DNA from: Phycisphaerae bacterium
GTDB taxonomy: Bacteria; Chloroflexota; Anaerolineae; 4572-78; J111
Assembly (NCBI GenBank): GCA_028285035.1
Contig: JANQQF010000181.1
Coordinates: 62,001-126,000 of the forward strand
Direction: 5' to 3'
DNA length: 64,000 nucleotides
Numbering within the stretch: the first letter of the stretch is position 1; each line of letters starts with the position of its first letter. The notes beneath the pieces are model-generated. The model was not told the DNA's origin, ran no database searches, and saw nothing but the letters and a program-made list of their open reading frames with translations. The position numbers and the translations under genes were made by a program. Of the stretch, positions 1 to 9,083 are shown in pieces.

Positions 1-4
1 AATT

Positions 5-940
5 ATGGATAAATTAATCATCACTTCGGCCTTAACCGGCGCAATCACTGTGCCCACCCAAACGCCACATTTACCCTACAAACCCGATGATATCGCCGCT
101 GATGCGATTGCTTGTGCGGAGGCAGGGGCATCGGCCATTCATATTCACGCCCGTGATCCGGAAAATGGTCGCCCCTCCTCTGATCCTGAAATCGTGATGG
201 AGATTGCCACAAAAATCAAGCAAGGCACCGATGCCATCGTAGGCATTACCACCGGCGGGGGAATGGGGATGACTCCGCAAGATCGTTTGCGCGGGGCAGC
301 TTTGTGCGAGCCAGAAATCGCCTCATTCAATTTGGGGTCAATCAACTTCTCAATGCACCCCGTGGCCCGTCGTTACCCCAATCCCGAAGATTGGCAGTTT
401 GATTGGGAGCAGGATTACGTCACTGGAACGGAGAATTTCATCTTCCCCAACACCTTTGGCAGCATGGATATTTTTGCTGAAACGATGCGCGAGAAAAACA
501 TCAATCCCGAATTCGAAGCCTATGATGTCGGGCATCTCTACAACCTCAAATTTATGGAGAAGCAAGGTATCCTCAAGCCGCCATACTGGATTCAATTTGT
601 TCTTGGGGTTTTAGGTGGTCTGGCAGCAAATCCGCAGGCGTTACTAACGATGGTGGAGACGGCTGACCGTTTATTTGGCCGCGAAAATTATCGGTGGTCC
701 GTCATTGGCGTCGGCTACCCCTTTGAGTTCCATATGGCCGCGATGGGGATTATGATGGGCGGACACGTTCGGGTCGGTCTGGAAGACAATATCTTTATCA
801 AGCGCGGCGTCTTGGCCACCAATGCACAATTGGTCGAAAAGGTGGTTCGATTGGCCGATGAATTTGAGCGGGAAATTGCCACGCCAGGTGAGGCGCGGGA
901 GATGTTGGGGTTGAAGGGGTTAGAGGGTGTTAATTATTAG
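5..940 (+). CDS. BKACE-family (DUF849) beta-keto acid cleavage enzyme
   Basis: 311-residue TIM-barrel enzyme of the beta-keto acid cleavage family, the family of 3-keto-5-aminohexanoate cleavage enzyme. Members condense a beta-keto acid with acetyl-CoA to give a CoA ester and acetoacetate. The N-terminal zinc and substrate motif HIHARDP is intact (His46, His48, Arg50, Asp51), followed by GITTGGG and a late GLEDN motif near residue 258. Length is normal for the family. The ATG lies four bases into the window, so the promoter and any operon partner upstream are not visible. The substrate cannot be read from sequence, as the family covers several keto acids. The stop overlaps the convergent GAF gene by 11 bases. 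Confidence 0.9.
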   Translation: MDKLIITSALTGAITVPTQTPHLPYKPDDIAADAIACAEAGASAIHIHARDPENGRPSSDPEIVMEIATKIKQGTDAIVGITTGGGMGMTPQDRLRGAALCEPEIASFNLGSINFSMHPVARRYPNPEDWQFDWEQDYVTGTENFIFPNTFGSMDIFAETMREKNINPEFEAYDVGHLYNLKFMEKQGILKPPYWIQFVLGVLGGLAANPQALLTMVETADRLFGRENYRWSVIGVGYPFEFHMAAMGIMMGGHVRVGLEDNIFIKRGVLATNAQLVEKVVRLADEFEREIATPGEAREMLGLKGLEGVNY

Positions 941-1640
941 AAGCGTCAGTATCAGAAATGAGGTTCTGCAAACGAATCGAGATCTGGTCAGCCAGAAATT
1001 GAAAGTGGGTGATATCTTCTAGGCTAAAACCCATCTCGTTAGATGTGTGGATCCAAAGCACTCCTAAAGCTTGGTACTCCTTCCTTAAGGGAAGAAATAA
1101 TTCCCATCTTGTATCGGGTAGGAGATTACTAGGCAAAATCATATTCTCTGACAATTCAAACTTTATTTCAAGGTTCCACGGCGGATTTTGGGCTAACGAA
1201 TAGGTTAGCACTTCATCACCTTGTATCCAAAACTTATTTTCATTTACCAATTCATTTAGTTTCGGATATTTTGCCAGCAATCGATGACCTTTTTGTCGTA
1301 TCACCTTCCCAGCCTGGCCAGTCCCAGTTTCAAAAATTGCCTCCCTTCTTTCAGGGTCTAGAATATAAAATCCTAAAAAATAAATATCCACATGACTATG
1401 GACAATTCCAATAACTTTATCTAGCCATTGCTCTCGATCTATTTCAGCGGAAGTGGTCTTATCAAGTTTATACAACCCAATTAAAATAGCATTCAATGCA
1501 CTTAATGTAATGATGGGTTGACTGACTGGCTTAGAGTCCTTTTTGGATACAGATCCGGAGGTATTCGTTGCTGTGTTAGAAGATTGTTGAAATAGAGATT
1601 GTAAGAATGTTAGGAATTTCATAATCCAAATTTTATTCAA
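930..1640 (-). CDS. GAF domain-containing protein
   Basis: 236-residue soluble protein. After a low-complexity Ser/Thr/Lys linker (about residues 15-40) the rest looks like one divergent GAF domain: a YFLGFYILD strand, a central LFLPLRKEYQALGVLWI segment and the closing helix FLADQISIRLQNL, which is the usual end of a GAF domain. No output domain is attached, so it may work with a partner or bind a small ligand alone. The first Met gives MNKIWIMKFL; Met7 is an equally possible start. It is convergent with the BKACE gene and their 3' ends overlap. Ligand unknown. Confidence 0.6.
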   Translation of the reverse strand: MNKIWIMKFLTFLQSLFQQSSNTATNTSGSVSKKDSKPVSQPIITLSALNAILIGLYKLDKTTSAEIDREQWLDKVIGIVHSHVDIYFLGFYILDPERREAIFETGTGQAGKVIRQKGHRLLAKYPKLNELVNENKFWIQGDEVLTYSLAQNPPWNLEIKFELSENMILPSNLLPDTRWELFLPLRKEYQALGVLWIHTSNEMGFSLEDITHFQFLADQISIRLQNLISDTDASNN

Positions 1641-1669
1641 TTTTTATCTATAGTTACTCAAGTAATGGT

Positions 1670-1717
1670 AAGATTTCTCTCTGCATTCCACTTCGTTCCA
1701 TTCCGTTCGAAATGACA
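1670..1717. repeat. Half copy of a palindromic intergenic repeat
   Basis: The interval starts with AAGATTTCTCT and ends in TCGAAATGACA (1707-1717), the same inner and outer words that form the right arm of the full palindromic element at 44044-44139. Only this arm is present. It lies upstream of the GAF gene start and downstream of the YeeE/YedE gene stop. Confidence 0.45.
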
Positions 1718-1750
1718 TGCCACCCTAATCAGATTTATAACTGATCCCGT

Positions 1751-2767
1751 TTAATTATACCCCCGCACTGGCACGGATGTCGATTGATCAGCATTCAATG
1801 CCTTAACGCCATAATGAGCGATGGCGATGCCGATCACCATTGAGAGGGTAGTGGTGATACTGCCGAGGGAAAGTAAGGGCACGCCCACAAGTGAATGGCC
1901 GAGGTTGCAGCCACCAGAGATTGCGGCACTGACGCCCATAATGAAGCCGCCGACACCTAGCTCAGTGTATCGGAGCATTGTTTCCCCTCGAATCCACAAC
2001 TTATCGGAGTTAATGGCGGCAATAAAAGCGCCAATGATAATGCTAAAGAGAGAGATGGTAATCCAGGGTGACCACAGGGCTTGCCCCTCAGTGACAGCGA
2101 GGTAGAGGCTCGTTGGCACAGATGAAGTGCCATAGGTATAGTCGGAGCCGCCAGCATCGGCCAAAAGCCAAGCCAAACTGGTAAATAGGCCAACCGCTAG
2201 ACCTAGCAGCGGCCAATTCCAATAATCTTTGCGACCATCGCGAGACGATGTCACCAGCCATAAAACCGCAGCAATCGCCAAAACCACTAGCCCGATAACA
2301 CCCAATGACCCCAACCGATTGGTCACGGTGGCACTACCCCCATTGACGGTAATTGCGGTGGCATTTAGGCTCTCACGCAGCGGGGCAAGGGGTCCAATAT
2401 AGGTGATAATGTCGCCGATTGCCCACGCAATTAGACCAATGACCGTCCCGACCATCCCGTGGCCTAACTTGTAAAACAAGCCGGTGATACAGGTTGAGGC
2501 GATGACCATTCCCACCCCAAACATCACGCCACCGATCAGGTTTGCTTGCCACGCGAAGGGGGGAATCCAAGGCTCAATCCACCCCGCCGCTTGCATTCCC
2601 CAAACAAGCGGGGTCGCAATCAGCAGGCTCAAGATATAAGCGCGTACAAGGGTCATTTGGCGAGGTTGTCGGAACAAACCGCGAATGGTGCTATGAAAAC
2701 ACATATCGCCGCGTTCCAGGATGTACCCCAAACCAATCCCTGCAACCAAGGCTAAAACAATCATCAT
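1751..2767 (-). CDS. YeeE/YedE family (TsuA-like) sulfur-compound transporter
   Basis: 338-residue polytopic membrane protein of the YeeE/YedE (DUF395) family, which imports thiosulfate or related sulfur compounds. Three cysteines lie where the family's relay cysteines are found: Cys23 in GDMCF, Cys93 in ASTCITG and Cys287 in SGGCNLGHS. The GLFYKLGHGMVG and SGGCNLGHSLVGVP motifs mark the two pseudo-symmetric halves. Both halves are fused in one chain, as in TsuA. No TusA/SirA-like partner gene is adjacent, so the downstream acceptor is not visible. It is transcribed alone on the minus strand; the next minus-strand gene upstream is a VOC protein 110 bases away. Confidence 0.88.
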   Translation of the reverse strand: MMIVLALVAGIGLGYILERGDMCFHSTIRGLFRQPRQMTLVRAYILSLLIATPLVWGMQAAGWIEPWIPPFAWQANLIGGVMFGVGMVIASTCITGLFYKLGHGMVGTVIGLIAWAIGDIITYIGPLAPLRESLNATAITVNGGSATVTNRLGSLGVIGLVVLAIAAVLWLVTSSRDGRKDYWNWPLLGLAVGLFTSLAWLLADAGGSDYTYGTSSVPTSLYLAVTEGQALWSPWITISLFSIIIGAFIAAINSDKLWIRGETMLRYTELGVGGFIMGVSAAISGGCNLGHSLVGVPLLSLGSITTTLSMVIGIAIAHYGVKALNADQSTSVPVRGYN

Positions 2768-2877
2768 AATGCTATCTCTCTAATGGCCTAAGTATTTGGC
2801 AAAAAGTTTTAGGAAATAAAGGATTACTCAAAAACCGAAAGTCATCTCAAATATCATCAATTTCGCGCCAAATAAAG

Positions 2878-3261
2878 CTACTTCGAGCAAATAAACTCAA
2901 CTTCATTCCCCTCTGGGTCATCAACATACATTGTCCGAGAGGAGATGACCGGGTGCTCTCCGTATCGAATTTCATAGCCCAAGCCTTTAAGACGTTCTTC
3001 CTCAGCGGAGAAATCAGCGGGATCAAGCTCCAACGCCAAATGATGAAGTGTGCGTGGGGCGACAAATTCACCGGCATCACCAGGCAGTGGCACCAAGACA
3101 ATCATCTGTGGAATATTCACCGCTGGATCACCCGTCTTGAGAAAAACCGGGCCAGGTCGACCAATAATTTCGAGGCCCAGAACCTCTTGGTAAAATTTCA
3201 GTGCAGCATCCATGTCATGAACGTGGAGAACGATTTCTGCTAACCCTTTTATTTTTGTCAT
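2878..3261 (-). CDS. VOC (glyoxalase/bleomycin-resistance fold) protein
   Basis: 127-residue single-module vicinal oxygen chelate protein. Family markers are LHVHDMDAALKFYQEVLGL at the N terminus, TLHHLALEL in the middle and the terminal DPEGNEVEFI. His13, His73 or His74, and Glu122 are the likely metal ligands. The family includes glyoxalase I, dioxygenases and epimerases; the reaction here cannot be assigned. The ATG at 3261 is preceded by GAGGAAGAAAA, a reasonable ribosome-binding site. It stands alone between two other minus-strand genes. Confidence 0.85.
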   Translation of the reverse strand: MTKIKGLAEIVLHVHDMDAALKFYQEVLGLEIIGRPGPVFLKTGDPAVNIPQMIVLVPLPGDAGEFVAPRTLHHLALELDPADFSAEEERLKGLGYEIRYGEHPVISSRTMYVDDPEGNEVEFICSK

Positions 3262-3334
3262 TTTTCTTCCTCAAATGATGTAACAAATTTAACATTAAGC
3301 ACTATACCACGAATAAAGATTAGCGAAAATTTTA

Positions 3335-5227
3335 TCAATCATCACAATCATATAATGTCATCGGACCTTCATGATACAGGGTTACGCGAGGTGGCCCAGC
3401 CAATAGGCGAGCTTCTGCTTCATCACCAGGCGACGAGTCTTGCCATAATTCTGTAGGCACAACCTCACATTCACGCTTCACCGAATCAACTAAATCAGCT
3501 TGCCGTCCTTCATCATCAGGTAACAGCAAAAAGCGTACCTCATTTTGCGAGATAAGGGTCTCCAGTCGATCTGCCGACAAAATTTGATCGCCCCCAGAAA
3601 AGCCACCCATCGTCATCACAGCCTGATCTGTGGCTAACATAATTGGCGCGGCTACTTGCGCATTTATTGTACCGACTAAAAACGTTTCACCCTGATGTTC
3701 ATTTTGCAAGTAGCTGATCAAGCGGGCATCAGCCTCAGGAATGGGACGACGCGGCAAGACATCAGGCCCAGCAAAAGGCAAGGCCACATCTCCGCCAAAC
3801 CAAACGGGAATGGCAGCCCAGGTCAAGGGGGCGAGGAGAAGGCCCAAACCTGCCATCACAATAAAAATTGGCGCAAATTTCTGCATATTGAGATCGCGCA
3901 GAATCAACAAACCGCCAACCGCTAGTAAAGTCAGGCCAAAAATAATAGGGGTGAGGACAATGCGCCAACCAGAGAACGGAAGCACGATGTAGATTTCAAT
4001 TGCAGCGGTGAATAACAGCGCCACGGGCAGAAGCCAGGCCCATTTTTCTCGCGCTTGAAATTGTTGCCAAAGCATTACCAAACCAACCCCGCCTAAAACA
4101 GCGATGGCCGGGGCCATCATTCCGAGGTAATATCGATGAAAGAGAGAGGCAAAGCTAAAGAAGATGAGTTGGGGGATCAACCAAGCCCCCCAAAACAATA
4201 CCATCCAGCGTTGCGCAGATGAACCAAATCGGTAGGCAGCAACTAGACCTAATCCAGCCAGTGGAAGAAACCAGCTTAGCTGCCCCGCCAAGGCGCGATA
4301 AAAAAAACGAAACGGTCCAGCCGCCCCTGTTTCTGGGCTAAAGCCTCGCAAACGGGCAGTGACTGCTCCATTTTGCGATTGCCCAGGTGGACCACCAAGT
4401 TGTAGTCCTGTCGGACCTTGCAGCCCCCCTGGTATCAGCCGTGATAGACCATTGTGTCCAATAATGAGTTCGGTGACAGAGTTGTTGGTGCTACTGCCAA
4501 TAAAGGGGCGACTGTCGGCAGGGGTAAGATCAACGATGGTAACCCATAAAAGCGAGACAAATGCCAGCATAAGTGAACCCGCTGCAAGGTGAGTCAATCG
4601 TCGTTGCCAAGCGATGGGCGGGGCAACAAGGTAGTAGAGGTAAAAGGCGGGCAAGACGAGAAACGCTTGCAGCATTTTGATGTTGAAGCCGAGCCCAACG
4701 AAACTAAACGCCAAAAGCAACCAACGTAATTGCCCTTTTTCACCTGCTCTGATAAGCGTCCAAGCCGCTAGCAGTGAGGTCAAAACTAGCAGGCTGTCCA
4801 TCGTATTATTTCGATTTGCGGCCACACTGATGGGGGTTGTTGCTAAAATCAGGGCTGATAAGAGGGCTGCTTTGGCCCCAAAGCTACGATACACGATATG
4901 ATACAAAAGAAGCACTGACAGCACACCAGCCAAAGCCTGAGGGAGAATGAGGCTGACCCCGGAAAAGCCAAACAGGGCTGCGCTGCCAGCTTGAAGCCAA
5001 AGACCAAGTGGGGGTTTATCGACCATGATGAAGCCAGCGGGGTCAAATGAAACAAAGAAGAAGCTAGGCCAACTGGTCAGCATACTCTTGACCGCTGCGG
5101 CATAATACAAATTGCCATATCCCTCCTGTGACAACCAGGCAAAACGCAGGGTGATCGCAAGAATCATAATCAAACCAAGGATCAGCCAGTGCCAGATGGA
5201 ACGAGTGGTATCAGGTTGTGATATCAT
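3335..5227 (-). CDS. Glycosyltransferase family 39 (PMT/ArnT-like, YkcB type)
   Basis: 630-residue integral membrane glycosyltransferase of the GT-C fold, which moves a sugar from a lipid-phosphate carrier to protein or lipid on the outer face of the membrane. The first loop after TM1 carries the typical YYAAAVKSMLTSW and DPAGFIMVDKPPLGLW stretch, as in bacterial YkcB-like proteins. About 12 TM segments follow, then a C-terminal extracytoplasmic domain (about residues 480-630) with acidic motifs such as LLLPDDEGRQ. A Gly/Pro/Gln-rich loop lies near residues 265-290. No lipid-sugar synthase is adjacent, so the sugar donor is unknown. It is convergent with nothing nearby and divergent from the GMC gene. 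Confidence 0.85.
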   Translation of the reverse strand: MISQPDTTRSIWHWLILGLIMILAITLRFAWLSQEGYGNLYYAAAVKSMLTSWPSFFFVSFDPAGFIMVDKPPLGLWLQAGSAALFGFSGVSLILPQALAGVLSVLLLYHIVYRSFGAKAALLSALILATTPISVAANRNNTMDSLLVLTSLLAAWTLIRAGEKGQLRWLLLAFSFVGLGFNIKMLQAFLVLPAFYLYYLVAPPIAWQRRLTHLAAGSLMLAFVSLLWVTIVDLTPADSRPFIGSSTNNSVTELIIGHNGLSRLIPGGLQGPTGLQLGGPPGQSQNGAVTARLRGFSPETGAAGPFRFFYRALAGQLSWFLPLAGLGLVAAYRFGSSAQRWMVLFWGAWLIPQLIFFSFASLFHRYYLGMMAPAIAVLGGVGLVMLWQQFQAREKWAWLLPVALLFTAAIEIYIVLPFSGWRIVLTPIIFGLTLLAVGGLLILRDLNMQKFAPIFIVMAGLGLLLAPLTWAAIPVWFGGDVALPFAGPDVLPRRPIPEADARLISYLQNEHQGETFLVGTINAQVAAPIMLATDQAVMTMGGFSGGDQILSADRLETLISQNEVRFLLLPDDEGRQADLVDSVKRECEVVPTELWQDSSPGDEAEARLLAGPPRVTLYHEGPMTLYDCDD

Positions 5228-5386
5228 TCAAGTATAGTAGTCGAGGTCGAATGGATTCGAAAAATTTGCCTAAAGTTTATAGGGTTTGTAGAGTGGTAGA
5301 GTTGATATGAGTTTGCAGAAGCTGTGGCGTGATTGAAGGTCAACTAGCCACGTGGCTTTAGACACTATTTTACTGGAGCAAAATTA

Positions 5387-6901
5387 ATGCCAACGAAGTT
5401 ACATTTCGATTTTGTCATCATTGGCTCAGGAATGGGCGGGAGTGCCATGGCCTATGGTCTGAAAGACACAGGGGCATCGATCCTCATTCTGGAACGGGGC
5501 GACTTTTTACCGCAAGAACCAGAGAATTGGGATACCCAGGAGGTTTCCCTCAAAGGGCGGTATCGGGCGGATGAACAGTGGCTTGACCGGGACAACCAAC
5601 CGATTCAGCCTCGGGTTTACTACAATGTGGGTGGTAATACAAAGGTATATGGGGCCGCGATGTTACGCTACAGAGAACAAGATTTTCTGGGTATCGAACA
5701 CGAAGAAGGACACTCAATGCCGTGGCCCATCACCTATCAAGATTTACGCCCTTACTATGATGAGGCCGAACATCTTTTGGGTGTCCACGGTCAAGTTGGA
5801 GAAGATCCACTAGAGCCACCACGAGATGAATTTCCTTTTCCCGCTATGCCGCATGAGCCGGTGATTGAAGAATTGGCTGAGTCGCTACGACAACAGGGAT
5901 TACATCCATTTCACCTGCCCGTCTCTATAGATTTTGGCCCAGACGGCAAATGTGTTCGCTGCCAGACCTGTGACGGCTTTCCCTGCCAAGTTCAGGCTAA
6001 GGGTGATGCGGAAACAAGTTTTTTGCGACCAGCTCTAAGACATGAAAATGTGACCTTATGGACCAAGGCCCTCGTTGAGCGGTTAATTCCCAGTGATGAT
6101 GGAAAACGAGTGGAACGGGTTGAAATCAAGCGGGGCGGTCAGACACTTGAGATTTGGGCAGACACCTTCATTCTTTCAGCAGGCTCAATCAATTCGCCAG
6201 CCTTGCTGCTCAAGTCCAAAACAGATCAATTTCCCAATGGCTTAGCCAACAATGTCAGCGGCTTGGTGGGGCGAAATTATATGGCCCATAATAACTCGGT
6301 CATCATGGCTATTTCTCAGGAAAAGCCAAATCCCACCCATTTTCAAAAAACCTTGGCTCTCAATGATTTTTACCTGACGGGTTCAAAAAATGACAAGCCT
6401 TTGGGCCATATTCAAATGCGAGGTAAGATATTACCTGAGATGCTTCTCAAAAAGAAAGACCCCCGTCTAACCACTTTCAATAAATTGGCCGCCGAGCACA
6501 GCATCGATTTATGGTTGATGTCCGAGGATTTACCGAATGCTGAAAATCGGGTACACATCGATGGACGGGGTAAAATTCATTTGATCTGGGAGCCAAATAA
6601 TGTGTCTCCCCACGAAACATTAGTCGAAACAGCCTCAGAAATGATGCGGCAGGCAGGCTACCCCATCATTTTCGCCGAACGCCGAGGCGTCGAAACGATT
6701 TCCCATCAGTGCGGAACCTTACGCTTTGGGGACGATCCCAACAGCGCCGTCCTCGACCCATATTGTCGCAGTTTCGAGCTACCCAACTTGTACGTTGTCG
6801 ACACCAGCTTCTATCCCTCCTCCGCTGCGGTTAATCCGGCCTTAACATTAGCAGCACAGGCTCTACGCGTGGCAGAACATTTGAGTGGCGCACGAGGTTA
6901 G
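5387..6901 (+). CDS. GMC-family FAD-dependent oxidoreductase
   Basis: 504-residue flavoenzyme of the glucose-methanol-choline family. The N-terminal FAD Rossmann motif is IIGSGMGGSAMAYGL. The C-terminal GMC block contains HQCGTLRFG with the presumed catalytic His440 and NPALTLAAQALR with Asn483. Between them is a Cys cluster, CVRCQTCDGFPC (from Cys189), spaced C-x2-C-x2-C-x4-C. Several bacterial GMC enzymes have a Cys motif here, but its role is not settled. The substrate, an alcohol or sugar, is unknown. No signal peptide is visible. No partner gene is evident; the next gene is a response regulator 112 bases downstream. Confidence 0.88.
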   Translation: MPTKLHFDFVIIGSGMGGSAMAYGLKDTGASILILERGDFLPQEPENWDTQEVSLKGRYRADEQWLDRDNQPIQPRVYYNVGGNTKVYGAAMLRYREQDFLGIEHEEGHSMPWPITYQDLRPYYDEAEHLLGVHGQVGEDPLEPPRDEFPFPAMPHEPVIEELAESLRQQGLHPFHLPVSIDFGPDGKCVRCQTCDGFPCQVQAKGDAETSFLRPALRHENVTLWTKALVERLIPSDDGKRVERVEIKRGGQTLEIWADTFILSAGSINSPALLLKSKTDQFPNGLANNVSGLVGRNYMAHNNSVIMAISQEKPNPTHFQKTLALNDFYLTGSKNDKPLGHIQMRGKILPEMLLKKKDPRLTTFNKLAAEHSIDLWLMSEDLPNAENRVHIDGRGKIHLIWEPNNVSPHETLVETASEMMRQAGYPIIFAERRGVETISHQCGTLRFGDDPNSAVLDPYCRSFELPNLYVVDTSFYPSSAAVNPALTLAAQALRVAEHLSGARG

Positions 6902-6926
6902 GCAAATGAGTAAGACTTTCAGTTAA

Positions 6927-6993
6927 TTTACGATTTCAGATCTTAGGGTTTACGATGACGACAATGATCTAATCGTAAATCAACAATCGTAAA
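6927..6993. promoter_or_regulatory. Four copies of TTTACGAT/ATCGTAAA upstream of the response regulator
   Basis: The octamer TTTACGAT occurs at 6927-6934 and 6949-6956, and its exact complement ATCGTAAA at 6972-6979 and 6986-6993. The set is two plus-oriented words followed by two inverted words, ending 21 bases before the ATG of the NarL-type regulator. This fits a cluster of operator half-sites, possibly autoregulatory. The alternative is a degenerate short intergenic repeat without function. Confidence 0.35.
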
Positions 6994-7013
6994 TCAAGAT
7001 GAGGGATATTTGA

Positions 7014-7661
7014 ATGACAGAAACGATTAAGATTCTCGTGGTTGATGACCATCCTGTTGTCCGTGATGGGCTGGTTGCAATCTTGAGTACCCAGCCCGAT
7101 TTTGAAATTATTGGGGAAGCGGGCAATGGATCTGAGGCTGTGGCTCAAGCACAGAGCCTGTCCCCTGACGTCCTACTCCTTGATTTGGAGATGCCAGAGC
7201 TGGATGGCGTTGGGGTGCTAGAGAAGTTGAAGGAATTACAGACAACGGTCCGGGCCATTGTTTTCACAGCCTTTGACACGGACGAACGAATTTTAGGAGC
7301 AGTTCAAGCCGGGGCACAAGGGTATCTCCTCAAAGGTGCCCCACGGCAGGAGTTGTTCAATGCCATTCGAGTGGTCCACGGTGGTGGCTCGCTCCTTCAG
7401 CCGGTGGTGGCCTCCAAGTTATTGAAACAGATGAGTAGCCCAACTCAAGATAATGGTCCGGTCGAAAGCCTGACGCCACGTGAGTTGGAGGTACTTAATT
7501 TGTTAGGTCAAGGTTTGCAAAATAAAGAGATTGCCAATACCCTAGTCATCAGTGAACGAACAGTAAAATTTCACGTCAGCTCGATTATGGGTAAATTAGG
7601 GGCGGGCAATCGAACCGAAGCGGTCTCGATTGCAGCCCAGCAAGGTTTGATAAAACTGTAG
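7014..7661 (+). CDS. NarL/FixJ-type response regulator
   Basis: 215-residue two-component response regulator. The receiver domain (about residues 5-122) has acidic pocket residues in VVDDHPVVRDG, the phospho-acceptor Asp57 in LLLDLEMPE and a late Lys in YLLKGAP. The C-terminal LuxR/GerE helix-turn-helix covers about residues 148-208 (SLTPRELEVLNLLGQGLQNK, then SERTVKFHVSSIMGKLG). No histidine kinase gene is adjacent, so it is an orphan here. The upstream region holds four copies of an 8-bp word that could be its own binding sites. It is followed after nine bases by methionine aminopeptidase. Confidence 0.92.
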   Translation: MTETIKILVVDDHPVVRDGLVAILSTQPDFEIIGEAGNGSEAVAQAQSLSPDVLLLDLEMPELDGVGVLEKLKELQTTVRAIVFTAFDTDERILGAVQAGAQGYLLKGAPRQELFNAIRVVHGGGSLLQPVVASKLLKQMSSPTQDNGPVESLTPRELEVLNLLGQGLQNKEIANTLVISERTVKFHVSSIMGKLGAGNRTEAVSIAAQQGLIKL

Positions 7662-7670
7662 GAGTTATGT

Positions 7671-8450
7671 GTGTACGGATCAGGAATTCCCCTAAAAAGT
7701 CAAAAAGCATTAGGTAAATTACGAGACGCCAACCGGTTAGTTGCCGAAACATTTCAGGTCATCAGCGAGCATATTAAGCCAGGAATCAGCCTGCGGGAGC
7801 TGGATCATCTCGCCGAAACCCATCTCACCAGCCAAGGCGCGGCCCCGCTCTACAAAGGCTACCAAGGCAGCCCGCCCACCCATCCCCCTTTCCCTGGGGT
7901 GATTTGTGCCTCGATCAACGAAGAGGTGTGTCACGGCTTGCCGGATGATCGAATTCTCAAAGAAGGGGACATTGTTGGCATCGACATCGGCCTAAGACTC
8001 AATGGTTATTGTGGGGATGCGTGTGTCACGTTTGGCGTTGGTGAAATCTCAAAAGAGGCGCATCGTTTGCTCAAAATCACTCGCAAATGTTTAGAAATCG
8101 GCATCGAAGCCGCCCAACCAGGCGCGCAACTGAATGATATTGGGCGGGCGATTGAAAAGTACGCGACCAAGCAAAATGTCTCGGTTATTCGTGAGTGGGG
8201 GGGGCACGGCGTCGGCAAAAGTCTGCACGAAGCGCCATCAGTTTCACACGTTCGTGAAGATAAACCCGGCCCTCGTTTACGACCGGGGATGGTTTTCACC
8301 GTTGAGCCAATGATCAATCTCGGCACCCACGAGTGGACCCTGCTGGACGATGGCTGGACCGTGGTCACCAATGACAAAGCCCTTTCCGCTCAATTTGAGC
8401 ATACCATCGCCATCACCCCCAAAGGACCGGAAATCTTGTCAAGATTGTAG
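7671..8450 (+). CDS. map: Type I methionine aminopeptidase
   Basis: 259-residue metalloprotease that removes the initiator Met from nascent proteins. The five metal ligands of the family are all present: Asp105 (GIDIG), Asp116 (CGDACV), His179 (GGHGVG), Glu212 (TVEPMI) and Glu243 (FEHTIAI). His89 in EVCHGLP matches the substrate-binding His. Length is typical of the short bacterial type. The start is GTG, with GGAG six bases upstream; the ATG at 7667 is out of frame. It follows the response regulator by nine bases, so they are probably co-transcribed. Confidence 0.93.
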   Translation: MYGSGIPLKSQKALGKLRDANRLVAETFQVISEHIKPGISLRELDHLAETHLTSQGAAPLYKGYQGSPPTHPPFPGVICASINEEVCHGLPDDRILKEGDIVGIDIGLRLNGYCGDACVTFGVGEISKEAHRLLKITRKCLEIGIEAAQPGAQLNDIGRAIEKYATKQNVSVIREWGGHGVGKSLHEAPSVSHVREDKPGPRLRPGMVFTVEPMINLGTHEWTLLDDGWTVVTNDKALSAQFEHTIAITPKGPEILSRL

Positions 8451-8559
8451 TTTGGTGCGGTAAATGGTAAGGTTGTCAGTAAAGGCTAGTCAATCAGCAC
8501 AACACGATTAACTCCAAGAACCCTCTAACTCTAAAAACTCTAAACAGGAGGTGCCAACA

Positions 8560-8949
8560 ATGCGTTATCTTGTGACAGGTCGAGTAAAACCAGGGCAAGA
8601 GGAAGCTCTGCTTGAGGCGATTGAGACGGGCACACTTGGCCAAGGCTCGATTGCGGGTGGGGAATATCTGCGGAATATGGCCCAGGCCCGTCAGATCGAG
8701 GATGGACGCGTGCGTTGGGTTGAGGTCTGTTTCTGTTGGACCCCACTTGAGGAAGAGATCCCCTACTGGGAAGAGTATTTCGAGCTCGTCGATATCCGCG
8801 ATGCCCACGCCCGCACAAAGTGTCGCGATGAAACCGGCGAGGAGCCGTGGGCCTGCAGTCACTGCGATTGCACCGAACGGCTTGAGGCTACAATGGAAGG
8901 CTGGGGCACGGGATTCTTGGCGCAATTGCGTGAGAGGCACGGAGAATAG
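8560..8949 (+). CDS. Uncharacterised small acidic protein with Cys cluster
   Basis: 129 residues from ATG 8560. An in-frame GTG at 8551 lies inside the AGGAGGTG ribosome-binding site (8546-8553), so the later start is preferred. The N-terminal half (MRYLVTGRVKPGQEEALLEA and on) resembles a ferredoxin-like ligand-binding or stress-response dimer fold, but I do not recognise a named family. The C-terminal half has Cys residues in VCFCW, TKCRDE and WACSHCDCTER, which could bind a metal. It sits directly before the hydrolase-permease gene and ends where that gene's signal peptide reading begins. Function unknown. Confidence 0.75.
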   Translation: MRYLVTGRVKPGQEEALLEAIETGTLGQGSIAGGEYLRNMAQARQIEDGRVRWVEVCFCWTPLEEEIPYWEEYFELVDIRDAHARTKCRDETGEEPWACSHCDCTERLEATMEGWGTGFLAQLRERHGE

Positions 8950-9083
8950 TCTTCCTTTGTAGGGTATTTTGCCGAATTTTTCTTCTTTTCGGCGTTCTCG
9001 CTGTTTGTTTCTCGCTCACCGCGCCTGACGCCTTTGCGGATGAACCAGAGCAGCTTCCCCATTTTGAAATCACCCCCTGTTTT

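Noticed and set aside
8991..9060. Small separate gene encoding only the leader before 9084
   Set aside because: The leader reads in the same frame as the hydrolase with no stop between them, so it is the N terminus of that protein rather than a separate gene.
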